Shown: positions 35,285-43,515 of the stretch, one piece after another
How the letters are laid out: every line of letters starts with the position of its first letter
How positions within the stretch are numbered: position 1 is the stretch's first letter
Source: Fulvivirga ligni
GTDB taxonomy: Bacteria; Bacteroidota; Bacteroidia; Cytophagales; Cyclobacteriaceae
NCBI RefSeq assembly: GCF_021389935.1
Contig: NZ_CP089979.1
Coordinates: 2,771,001-2,835,000, forward strand
DNA length: 64,000 bases
Direction: 5' to 3'
Program-made: the position numbers and the translations under genes
Notes under the pieces: generated by a model
Databases searched by the model: none
The model's input: the letters and a program-made list of their open reading frames with translations, nothing else
Told to the model about the DNA's origin: nothing

Positions 35285-36352
35285 TTAATCGATCATTTTT
35301 AACCTGCCCATGGAAACACCCATTAAGCTGCCTAATTGATAAAGTAGTCGTGCTCCTACATTTGCATCCCACTCATCTTCACCAGGAGATACTTCATTGA
35401 GGTCAAACCCAATGATTTTCCTGCCTGATCGTACTACCTCCTTAATAAGATAAATCACCTGCTGATATTCCAACCCTCCAGGTACTGGCGTACCGGTATT
35501 GGGACACAATTTAGGATCTAATCCATCTATATCGAAACTGATGTAAACAAGCTCCGGAAGCTGGCTGATGATTTCTTTACAGATCAAATTCCAGTTTACA
35601 CCTTCAAACTGGGCTCTTTTTATATCTTCATCATAATAAGTGAGTACTCGGCCATTAGAATTGTTGATATAATCCACTTCAGCTTCACAGAAGTCTCTTA
35701 TCCCTACTTGCACTAATCTGGAAACGCCCGGATTTTTAAGCACATTATACATGATGGATGCATGAGAATACTTAAAATTCTCATAAGATTCTCTTAAATC
35801 GGCATGAGCATCTATTTGTAGAATGCCAAATGATCCATATTTTTCCGTAAGAGCAGCTATAAAACCTAGTGGAGTACTATGATCACCACCTAGCAAAGCT
35901 ACAAGTTTGCCTGCCTCAAGATATTGAGCAGCCTGTGCTTTGATGTATATATTGAGTTTTTCACAAATGCTATTAATGGTGTTCGGGATGATTTTTAATT
36001 CGTCCGAAATCCATTCTTCTTCATTGTTTTCCAGCCAATTGATATACTGTATGGCCAGGTCTCTATATTTTCGATTCTCTTCTTCGAAACCTTCCGCTAC
36101 AGGAAGAAGGTGCATTCCCATTTTCCATGAATCAGGAATGTCTCTCAGGAACAAATCTACTTGAGTAGAAGCTTCTAAAATGGCTTTTGGACCATCGGCT
36201 GTGCCTGCTTTATAAGATACTGTTACTTCCCAGGGTGCTGGTATTATTACTAAATCTGACTTCTCTAAGCCAAAAGGGAGTCCGAATAAACTTCCTGGAG
36301 AACCAGGGCCATTAGGATCGAAATTGGCTATTATTTCCGCTTTGCTTACCAT
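35285..36352 (-). CDS. Arginase/agmatinase/formimidoylglutamase family hydrolase
   Basis: This ureohydrolase has all binuclear manganese motifs: LLGGDHSTPLG, DAHADLRESY and SFDIDGLDP, plus the closing GFDLNEVSP Glu. The 355 residues include an extended N-terminal part and an insert around residues 85-120. The specificity (arginine, agmatine or formimidoylglutamate) cannot be read from sequence, and no partner genes are adjacent. A long poly-T tract on the minus strand occurs just upstream of the start. Confidence 0.88.
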   Translation of the reverse strand: MVSKAEIIANFDPNGPGSPGSLFGLPFGLEKSDLVIIPAPWEVTVSYKAGTADGPKAILEASTQVDLFLRDIPDSWKMGMHLLPVAEGFEEENRKYRDLAIQYINWLENNEEEWISDELKIIPNTINSICEKLNIYIKAQAAQYLEAGKLVALLGGDHSTPLGFIAALTEKYGSFGILQIDAHADLRESYENFKYSHASIMYNVLKNPGVSRLVQVGIRDFCEAEVDYINNSNGRVLTYYDEDIKRAQFEGVNWNLICKEIISQLPELVYISFDIDGLDPKLCPNTGTPVPGGLEYQQVIYLIKEVVRSGRKIIGFDLNEVSPGEDEWDANVGARLLYQLGSLMGVSMGRLKMID

Positions 36353-36402
36353 AAGGCTGCAAAAAAAAATAATAATAACGACTTTGACCCAGCGATAGCA
36401 AA

Positions 36403-36903
36403 TTAAAAATTCAGCAGGTCAGGATATTCGTAAGAAATGAGGTCTCCTGTGCCTTCTGAGACCATTGCCCAATCATCAAAATCAAACTCGATTCTCACTA
36501 CACCACAGGTAGTTACATTGCCGATCTCTTCTTTTGTAATATATTCCGCCAGATAACTAACTGAAGGGTTGTGCCCCACTAATACCACATTTTGCCAGTC
36601 ATTTTTAAACTGATTGATCACTTGCAGCAAGGTACGAGTAGAGGCTTCATATATTTCAGGGTTAGGATGAATTCTATGAGTATCGTATTTTATTTGCTCA
36701 GCGATTAATGATGCTGTAGTAAACGCCCGATTAGCAGGACTGGAAATAATAATATCAGGCTGAAGGCTCTGGTGATTTAGGTTAATACCCATTCTCGTAG
36801 CGTTCTGAAGGCCAACAGAATCCAGCTCTCTTTCGTTGTCAGTTTGCCCACTTAGCTTCTCCATGGCTTTTGCATGGCGGATAAGAAATAAAGTCTTACT
36901 CAT
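36403..36903 (-). CDS. SixA-like phosphohistidine phosphatase
   Basis: This small 166-residue histidine phosphatase has the N-terminal catalytic motif FLIRHAKAM and a second His in LVGHNPSVSYLAEYI. It lacks the larger insert domain of phosphoglycerate mutases, as SixA does. SixA dephosphorylates His in phosphorelay or PTS proteins in E. coli; the target here is unknown. It lies about 50 nt downstream of the arginase-family start on the same strand and is divergent from topA. Confidence 0.88.
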   Translation of the reverse strand: MSKTLFLIRHAKAMEKLSGQTDNERELDSVGLQNATRMGINLNHQSLQPDIIISSPANRAFTTASLIAEQIKYDTHRIHPNPEIYEASTRTLLQVINQFKNDWQNVVLVGHNPSVSYLAEYITKEEIGNVTTCGVVRIEFDFDDWAMVSEGTGDLISYEYPDLLNF

Positions 36904-37048
36904 AACTTTTGTAAAAATAGTGTTGTTAATTTGCCACTCATAATTGAATCTAGCAAATGTCTGCCCGATTATTTAATTAGGGCAAAAATTTTATCTTTAT
37001 AGAAAATATAGATATTTCAAACCGAAGGAAGAGTTTTAGCGAAGATAT

Positions 37049-39361
37049 ATGGCAAAGAATTTAGTAATAGTAGAGTCACCTGCAAAGGCAAAAACAATTG
37101 AAGGATATCTGGGGAAAGACTACAAAGTTACCTCCAGTTACGGGCATGTTAGGGATTTACCTAAAGGTGATAAGGCTATTGATAAAGAAAACGGGTTCAA
37201 GCCCACATATGAGATCACAGCAGATAAAAAGGCTGTGATCAAAGATCTAAAGAAATTAGTTAAGGATTCAGAGACAATCTACCTAGCGAGTGATGATGAC
37301 CGCGAAGGAGAAGCCATTTCATGGCATTTAAAAGAAGCTTTGAACCTTGATGATGCCAGAACAAGAAGGATAGTTTTTAGAGAGATTACTAAAAATGCCA
37401 TTGAAAATGCTATAAAAACTCCAAGAGGGATCGATATTGATCTTGTAAATGCTCAGCAAGCCAGAAGAGTACTTGACAGACTTGTAGGTTTTGAGCTTTC
37501 ACCTATCCTTTGGAAAAAAATAAAAACAGGTCTATCTGCTGGTAGGGTTCAATCTGTAGCAGTGAGATTAGTAGTAGACAGAGAGCGTGAAATAGAAAAG
37601 TTTGAAGCAAAATCAAGCTTTAAGGTGACGGCTATCTTTGACCTAGGTAATAAGAAAGAATTACATGCTGAGTTAGCCCATAAGTTTGAAACGCAACAAG
37701 AGGCCACTGACTTTTTAGAGGCTTGTAAAGATGCTGATTTCTCTATCGCAGACTTACAGAAAAAGCCTAGTAAAAAGTCGCCAGCACCACCATTTACCAC
37801 CTCTACCTTACAGCAGGAAGCCAGTAGAAAATTAGGATTTTCAGTATCTCAAACCATGACTATAGCTCAAAAGCTTTACGAATCTGGTTTGATATCCTAC
37901 ATGAGAACTGACTCGGTTAATTTATCTGACGAGGCCATAAATGGTGCTGTGGAAGAGATTAAAAAGGAGTTTAGTGAAGAACATGTGCAAGTAAGGAAAT
38001 ATAAAACTAAGTCCAGCTCTGCACAGGAAGCTCACGAAGCCATAAGACCAACTAATTTTGCTAACACGAGCCCTTCGGCAGATAGAAACGGTCAAAGATT
38101 ATATGAATTGATCTGGAAAAGAGCGATTGCTTCTCAAATGGCTGATGCTCAGATTGAGAAGACTACAGCCACTATCGATATTTCAACCGTTCCTCAGAAG
38201 CTTACAGCCACAGGGGAAGTAATTAAATTTGAAGGCTTCCTATCAGTTTATCTGGAATCATCTGATGATGAGGATGATAACGAAGAACAAAAAGGAATGC
38301 TTCCTCCTCTAACTATAGGTCAGGAACTTGCCTTGGATGAGATGAAAGCTCGTGAAGGCTTTACTCGTCATCCGGCCCGTTATACAGAGGCAAGTTTGGT
38401 GAAGAAGCTGGAAGAAATGGGTATTGGTAGACCGTCTACATATGCACCAACCATTTCAACAGTGCAGAAGAGAAACTACGTGGTAAAAGAATTCAGAGAA
38501 GGAAAGGAAAGAGAATACGCTGTAGTAAGACTAAAGAATAAGGAAATTAAGTCTACTAAGCTTACTGAGATAACCGGAACTGAGAAAAATAAGCTTTTCC
38601 CAACAAATACAGCCATGGTAGTTACTGACTTCCTGGTAGATCATTTTCCTAATGTGACTAACTATAGCTTTACTGCTGAAGTAGAGAAGCTTTTTGATGA
38701 AATAGCACATGGAAAGAAGGAGTGGGATAAAATGATAGAAGATTTCTATTCGGAATTCCATTCAAAAGTTGAGTCTACGGAGAGTATAGAAAGGTCGTCA
38801 GTGCCTTCTTCCAGAGAGCTGGGTGTAGATCCTAAAACTGGTAAAAAAGTTATTGCCAGACTAGGCAGGTTTGGCCCGATAGCTCAGCTGGGTGATGAGG
38901 AGGATGAAAAGCCTCAATATGCCAGCCTAAGACAGGGTCAGTTTATAGAAAGCATCACTTTAGAAGATGCTCTTGAACTATTTAAACTACCACGCGATCT
39001 TGGTGAGTTTGAAGAAAAACCTGTTCAGGCCAATGTAGGAAGGTTTGGTCCATATGTAAGACACAATAATAAGTTCGTTTCTATCCCTAAGGGTGATGAT
39101 GATCCTTATACCATAGAACTTGATAGAGCCATAGAGCTGATCAAAGCTAAGCGTGAAGCTGATGCTAATAAGTTCATAAAAACATTTGAAGAGAATGAAG
39201 ATGTTCAGGTTCTTAATGGAAGGTTCGGTCCTTACATCAAGGTAGGTAAGAAGAACGTGAAAATTCCAAAAGATAAGGATCCTAAAGAACTTACACTGGC
39301 AGAATGTTTAGAATTAGCAGAAAAAGCACCTGTTAAAAAGGCCAGAGGTAAGAAAAAGTAA
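37049..39361 (+). CDS. topA: DNA topoisomerase I (TopA)
   Basis: This type IA topoisomerase relaxes negative supercoils. The TOPRIM motifs are ESPAKAKTIEGYLG at the N-terminus and DDDREGEAISWHL near residue 85. The active-site Tyr is Y284 in SYMRTDSVN. GIGRPSTYAPTI and the TRHPARYTEASLVKKLEE block are also typical. The C-terminal part has no Cys4 zinc fingers; it instead has repeats of the form GRFGPY(V/I)(R/K) and a Lys-rich tail, a known Bacteroidetes layout. The start is preceded by GAAGGAAGAG, one of the few SD-like sequences here. Confidence 0.97.
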   Translation: MAKNLVIVESPAKAKTIEGYLGKDYKVTSSYGHVRDLPKGDKAIDKENGFKPTYEITADKKAVIKDLKKLVKDSETIYLASDDDREGEAISWHLKEALNLDDARTRRIVFREITKNAIENAIKTPRGIDIDLVNAQQARRVLDRLVGFELSPILWKKIKTGLSAGRVQSVAVRLVVDREREIEKFEAKSSFKVTAIFDLGNKKELHAELAHKFETQQEATDFLEACKDADFSIADLQKKPSKKSPAPPFTTSTLQQEASRKLGFSVSQTMTIAQKLYESGLISYMRTDSVNLSDEAINGAVEEIKKEFSEEHVQVRKYKTKSSSAQEAHEAIRPTNFANTSPSADRNGQRLYELIWKRAIASQMADAQIEKTTATIDISTVPQKLTATGEVIKFEGFLSVYLESSDDEDDNEEQKGMLPPLTIGQELALDEMKAREGFTRHPARYTEASLVKKLEEMGIGRPSTYAPTISTVQKRNYVVKEFREGKEREYAVVRLKNKEIKSTKLTEITGTEKNKLFPTNTAMVVTDFLVDHFPNVTNYSFTAEVEKLFDEIAHGKKEWDKMIEDFYSEFHSKVESTESIERSSVPSSRELGVDPKTGKKVIARLGRFGPIAQLGDEEDEKPQYASLRQGQFIESITLEDALELFKLPRDLGEFEEKPVQANVGRFGPYVRHNNKFVSIPKGDDDPYTIELDRAIELIKAKREADANKFIKTFEENEDVQVLNGRFGPYIKVGKKNVKIPKDKDPKELTLAECLELAEKAPVKKARGKKK

Positions 39362-39372
39362 TTCAAATAGGT

Positions 39373-40077
39373 ATGTCATTAAAGCCCAAAGTAGTAGTTC
39401 TTACTGGTGCCGGTATTAGTGCAGAAAGTGGCATACCTACTTTTAGAGATGCTAACGGTTTGTGGGAAGGCCATGATGTAATGGAAGTGGCCTCACCTCA
39501 AGGGTGGCATCGGAATAAGGAACTCGTATTAGATTTTTATAACCAAAGACGTAAGGCAGCACTTAATGTGAAGCCTAATGATGGGCACTATGCACTAGTG
39601 CGTATGGAAGAAGATTTTGATGTTACGGTTATAACACAAAACATTGATAATCTGCACGAAAAGGCTGGATCTAGCCAAGTTATTCACCTACATGGTCAGT
39701 TATTTCAATCAAGAAGCACCTTAGATGAGTCGCTAATTTATGACATGGACCACTGGGAATTGAAAGTAGGAGATAAATGTGAGAGAGGATCTCAACTAAG
39801 ACCAAATGTAGTTTGGTTTGGAGAAATGGTGAAGATGATGGAGGTAGCAGCCAAATATGCTTACGAAGCCGATGCATTTATAGTAGTGGGAACATCGCTA
39901 AATGTGTACCCTGCGGCCGGCTTAATTGATTTAGTAAGTGATAATGTGCCTAAGTATATTATTGATGTAAAAATGCCAAAAGTACAGGAAAAACATAATT
40001 TATTTCTATTTGAAGAGTCTGCATCCTCAGGAGTTGAAAAAGTTCGAAAAAACCTTATAAAAGCACATATGAAGTGA
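39373..40077 (+). CDS. NAD-dependent protein deacylase (sirtuin, CobB-like)
   Basis: This SIR2-family enzyme removes acyl groups from lysines using NAD. NAD-binding and catalytic motifs are GAGISAESGIPTFRD, TQNIDNLHE with HLHG (catalytic His), and VGTSLNVYPAAGL. The segment FYNQRR puts Y56 and R59 in a YxxR arrangement, linked to desuccinylase/demalonylase activity in class III sirtuins. The small zinc module lacks its four Cys: only one (KCERGSQLRP) remains, so it is a zinc-less variant. It follows topA by 11 nt and may be co-transcribed. Confidence 0.92.
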   Translation: MSLKPKVVVLTGAGISAESGIPTFRDANGLWEGHDVMEVASPQGWHRNKELVLDFYNQRRKAALNVKPNDGHYALVRMEEDFDVTVITQNIDNLHEKAGSSQVIHLHGQLFQSRSTLDESLIYDMDHWELKVGDKCERGSQLRPNVVWFGEMVKMMEVAAKYAYEADAFIVVGTSLNVYPAAGLIDLVSDNVPKYIIDVKMPKVQEKHNLFLFEESASSGVEKVRKNLIKAHMK

Positions 40078-40079
40078 AA

Positions 40080-40095
40080 TGTGACTTTTGTCACA
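40080..40095. promoter_or_regulatory. Perfect CRP/FNR-type palindrome
   Basis: TGTGA-N6-TCACA matches the classical CRP consensus exactly and extends to a 7-bp inverted repeat with a TTTT centre (40079-40096). It sits right after the cobB stop and about 123 bp before the next small gene. Binding is inferred. A short hairpin terminator is an alternative, but there is no T-run. Confidence 0.35.
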
Positions 40096-40099
40096 TAGC

Positions 40100-40130
40100 A
40101 TTAATTGGAGTTTTTCTTGATTAATTGGAG
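40100..40130. repeat. Direct repeat ATTAATTGGAG, 20-bp spacing
   Basis: Two copies of the 11-mer ATTAATTGGAG occur at 40100-40110 and 40120-40130, about two helical turns apart. They sit just after the CRP-like palindrome, in the intergenic region before the 83-residue gene. Tandem sites for an unknown regulator are possible. Confidence 0.35.
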
Positions 40131-40218
40131 AAATTGTAGTAATATCAATTTATAACCAAAACACGTACTACATCAACCTGAGCTTTTGTTTAAAGCTTAT
40201 TTTCACCTCTTAATTTTT

Positions 40219-40470
40219 ATGAGAAAGTTTCCAAAATTTATAGAAACTACTGATAGAGAAATTCTTAGTATTGACCAATATCGCAGCGGCCGGTTTAAAA
40301 TTATGCTGGAACAAGGCCTGATAATCTACGATATAAACGACGGACGCTTTTATCGTCGTGATGGGGCAGACAAAGAAGTACCTCTAGAGATACAACCAAG
40401 GTTTCCTGACTTATACCGAGATTGGCTGGCAAGCTATAGACACCGATATCCTCATGAAGATGCTAATTGA
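40219..40470 (+). CDS. Hypothetical 83-residue protein
   Basis: The likely start is ATG 40219 (MRKFPKFIETTDREILS), giving 83 residues; an upstream TTG at 40186 is weaker. The protein is charged and soluble, rich in Arg, Tyr and Asp, with no signal peptide or known motif. It overlaps the convergent TlpA-like gene by 8 nt. I cannot assign it to a family, but the upstream region holds regulatory-looking repeats. Confidence 0.6.
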   Translation: MRKFPKFIETTDREILSIDQYRSGRFKIMLEQGLIIYDINDGRFYRRDGADKEVPLEIQPRFPDLYRDWLASYRHRYPHEDAN

Positions 40471-41029
40471 TTAGTTTGTCCAGGAACTTATGGTATTTCT
40501 TAGTATCGTAGTTGCGCATGCCCTTTTCTGTAGATACAATATATCCATCTTTAGAAATAATGAATGTGGAAGGAATAGAGCCTGTCTGATAAACTTCTGG
40601 CACTGTACCCACTGAAGTATATACAGGAAAGGTGAAGCTTTTCTTGGTGATATAGTTTTGTATTCGTGTATCCGAATCTTTGATGGCGAGCATTACAAAT
40701 GCTACATTTTCATTGTCTGCATAGGCTTCGTATAAGTCATGGATGCCGGGCATTTCAGCTACACAAGGAGGGCACCAGGTGGCCCATAAGTTCATAAATA
40801 TTACTTTTCCTTTTAGTTCTGATAGGTGTACGAGGTCACCATTAATGGTGCGCAGTTGTAAGTTGAAGTCAGCTGGTACTTTTGCTGTGGCCTCTGTTTC
40901 AGCGTTGAACAAGCCTGTTTGAAGCATTCCTCGTTGTAAAAAGGAGGAGACGTCCTTGTACCATCCGGTAAAATACAATACAGATATTACAACTACGGTT
41001 ACGAGCCATTCAATATGCTTTTTTTTCAT
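40463..41029 (-). CDS. Thioredoxin-like protein (TlpA/ResA family)
   Basis: An N-terminal membrane anchor (about residues 9-24) precedes an extracytoplasmic thioredoxin domain. The active site is WCPPC at residues 85-89, and the cis-Pro region is GSIPSTFIISKDG. The length of 188 residues fits ResA/TlpA reductases that reduce disulfides in cytochrome c maturation or in envelope proteins. No cytochrome genes are adjacent, so the partner is unknown. It is divergent from tex. Confidence 0.9.
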   Translation of the reverse strand: MKKKHIEWLVTVVVISVLYFTGWYKDVSSFLQRGMLQTGLFNAETEATAKVPADFNLQLRTINGDLVHLSELKGKVIFMNLWATWCPPCVAEMPGIHDLYEAYADNENVAFVMLAIKDSDTRIQNYITKKSFTFPVYTSVGTVPEVYQTGSIPSTFIISKDGYIVSTEKGMRNYDTKKYHKFLDKLIN

Positions 41030-41187
41030 TACAAAATTTCTATTTTGAATACGTGAAATTATTTCATTCCGTTTCTACTATAAAGGTACCAATATTAATA
41101 AATATTGATTGGTAAGTATGCGAAGTCATTGCTGCATGTTGTGCATAACTTTTAGTCAGGAGACCGGTCCGGTAAATCAGATTTTTT

Positions 41188-41195
41188 TAAATTTG
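41188..41195 (+). promoter_or_regulatory. -7 promoter box of tex
   Basis: TAAATTTG matches TAnnTTTG perfectly and lies 36 bp before the tex ATG. No -33 TTTG is clear. Confidence 0.5.
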
Positions 41196-41231
41196 TCGGC
41201 TTCAAAATGAATAACGATTTAAATATATACA

Positions 41232-43466
41232 ATGGATAAGAATATCTTAATCATAGCTCAGGAGCAAGGAGTGAGCGAAAAGCAAGTGGTTTCAGTGGTA
41301 AACTTATTAGATGAAGGTGCTACGGTGCCATTCATTTCCCGATATAGAAAGGAAATGACGGGTAGCCTTGATGAGGTAGCTATTACATCTATTCGTGATA
41401 GGGTAGAGCAGCTTCGTGACCTTGATAAGAGAAGAGAGGCCATAATAAAGTCTATAGACAAGCAAGAGAAGTTAACTCCTGAATTGGAAAAAGCTATTAA
41501 TCAGGCTGAAACTATGGCTGAGCTGGAAGATATTTATTTGCCATTCAAGCCGCGAAGAGTTACCAGAGCCACCAAAGCAAAGGAGAAAGGATTAGAGCCT
41601 TTAGCTGAGAAAATATTTAAGCAGGAAGATTTTGATCTTGAAGCATTTGCAGCAGAATTTATAGATGATGAGAAGCAAGTAGCTAGTCTTGAAGAGGCGC
41701 TACAAGGTGCTCGTGATATAATGGCTGAGTGGATGAACGAAGATCAGGAAGTGCGTAAAAATATGCGCCAGCTTTTTGAAAAGGAGGGTGTTATCACTTC
41801 AAAAGTAATCAAAGGTAAAGAGGAAGAAGGGCAGAAATACAAAGATTACTTTGAGTGGGATGAGCCTATTTCTAAGACTCCTAGCCATAGATTATTAGCT
41901 ATGAGGAGAGGTGAGAAGGAGATGATTCTAACCTTAGATATTGCTCCAGATGACAATTCTGGTCAGCACATATTGAAAAAACAATTTGTTCAGGGAGCTA
42001 ATAGTATAGCTCAGCAGGTAGAATTAGCTGCTGAAGATTGCTATAAAAGGCTTTTGAAACCATCAATGGAAACGGAGATAAGAATCAACTCTAAAAATAA
42101 GGCGGATGAAGAGGCCATTAGAGTATTCTCTGATAACCTAAGACAGCTGCTACTTGCCGCTCCATTAGGTCAGAAAAATGTACTAGCGCTTGATCCAGGT
42201 TTTAGAACCGGATGTAAAGTGGTGGTAATGAACAAGCAGGGTAAATTATTGCATAATGATGCTATTTATCCGAATGAGCCTCAGAAAAGAATTGCTGAAT
42301 CGGGAGCTGTGGTGAAGCATCTTTGTGAAAAGTTTGATGTTGAAGCTATTGCCATTGGAAACGGAACGGCCAGTAGAGAAACAGAAAGTTTTGTAAAAGG
42401 CCTGAATCTCCCTAAAAGTATCATGGTAATCATGGTAAATGAAAGTGGAGCATCTATTTACTCTGCTTCAGAGGTGGCTCGTGAAGAGTTTCCAGATCAT
42501 GATGTAACAGTAAGAGGTGCGGTATCTATAGGTAGAAGGTTAATGGATCCACTAGCAGAGCTAGTGAAAATAGATCCAAAATCTATAGGAGTGGGTCAGT
42601 ATCAGCATGATGTGGATCAGAACGCGCTTAAGCATGGTCTAGATGATGTGGTAATGAGTTGTGTAAACTCTGTAGGTGTGGAATTAAATACTGCCAGTAA
42701 GGAGCTATTGAGCTATGTTTCAGGTCTTGGACCTCAATTGGCTAAGTCAATCGTTGAGTTTAGAAATGAAAACGGGCCGTTCAAAAACAGAAAATCATTG
42801 ATTGATGTACCTAGGTTAGGTGCTAAAGCGTTTGAGCAGGCTGCCGGATTCTTAAGAATAAGAGAGGCTGAAAATCCATTAGATAGTTCTGCGGTTCACC
42901 CTGAAAGTTACCATATCGTTGAGAAAATGGCCCAAGACTTAGGTTGCTCAGTAAGTGATCTTATCAGTGATGTAAGCTTGAGAAATAAGATAAATCTGAA
43001 ATCATATGTAACGGAGCAAGTTGGTCTTCCTACGCTGAATGATATCATAGATGAATTAGCCAGACCAGGTAGAGACCCTAGAGAGACTTTCGAAGTGTTT
43101 ACTTTCCAGGAAGGAGTTAATCATGTTGAGGACTTAAGAGTAGGTATGGAGCTTCCGGGTATTGTGACCAATATCACTAATTTCGGTGCGTTCGTTGACG
43201 TGGGTGTACATCAGGATGGTTTAGTGCATGTGAGTCACCTATCTGATTCATTTGTGAAAAACCCGGCAGAAGTAGTAACTGTACAGCAACAGGTGAAGGT
43301 AACTGTAGTGGAGGTAGACTTAAATAGAAAGCGTATTGCATTATCTATGAAGAGCGATCCTTTTGGTAAACAGCCAGCTAAACCTAAGAAGAAGAGAGAT
43401 GAAAATATTCCTGACGGAGATTTTCAGGATAAGCTGAATAAGCTTAAAGGACTCTTTAATAATTAA
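41232..43466 (+). CDS. tex: Tex-family RNA-binding protein with S1 domain
   Basis: This 744-residue protein follows Tex along its length: a helical N-terminal region, a YqgF/RuvC-like RNase H fold (LALDPGFRTGCKVVVM near residue 325, then IAIGNGTASRETESF), helix-hairpin-helix segments (SYVSGLGPQLAKSIVEFRNE), and a C-terminal S1 RNA-binding domain (GMELPGIVTNITNFGAFVDV, about residues 640-710). Tex is an RNA-binding factor that influences transcription and virulence genes in several bacteria. The function here is inferred from family. A -7 box lies upstream. Confidence 0.96.
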   Translation: MDKNILIIAQEQGVSEKQVVSVVNLLDEGATVPFISRYRKEMTGSLDEVAITSIRDRVEQLRDLDKRREAIIKSIDKQEKLTPELEKAINQAETMAELEDIYLPFKPRRVTRATKAKEKGLEPLAEKIFKQEDFDLEAFAAEFIDDEKQVASLEEALQGARDIMAEWMNEDQEVRKNMRQLFEKEGVITSKVIKGKEEEGQKYKDYFEWDEPISKTPSHRLLAMRRGEKEMILTLDIAPDDNSGQHILKKQFVQGANSIAQQVELAAEDCYKRLLKPSMETEIRINSKNKADEEAIRVFSDNLRQLLLAAPLGQKNVLALDPGFRTGCKVVVMNKQGKLLHNDAIYPNEPQKRIAESGAVVKHLCEKFDVEAIAIGNGTASRETESFVKGLNLPKSIMVIMVNESGASIYSASEVAREEFPDHDVTVRGAVSIGRRLMDPLAELVKIDPKSIGVGQYQHDVDQNALKHGLDDVVMSCVNSVGVELNTASKELLSYVSGLGPQLAKSIVEFRNENGPFKNRKSLIDVPRLGAKAFEQAAGFLRIREAENPLDSSAVHPESYHIVEKMAQDLGCSVSDLISDVSLRNKINLKSYVTEQVGLPTLNDIIDELARPGRDPRETFEVFTFQEGVNHVEDLRVGMELPGIVTNITNFGAFVDVGVHQDGLVHVSHLSDSFVKNPAEVVTVQQQVKVTVVEVDLNRKRIALSMKSDPFGKQPAKPKKKRDENIPDGDFQDKLNKLKGLFNN

Positions 43467-43515
43467 GAGAGAAATATAAAATCACTATATTCGGGTAAGT
43501 TTTGTTGGTATAATT

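Noticed and set aside
40079-40096. Terminator reading of the CRP-like palindrome
   Set aside because: The 7-bp stem has no T-run after it on either strand, so a terminator is less likely than a protein-binding palindrome.
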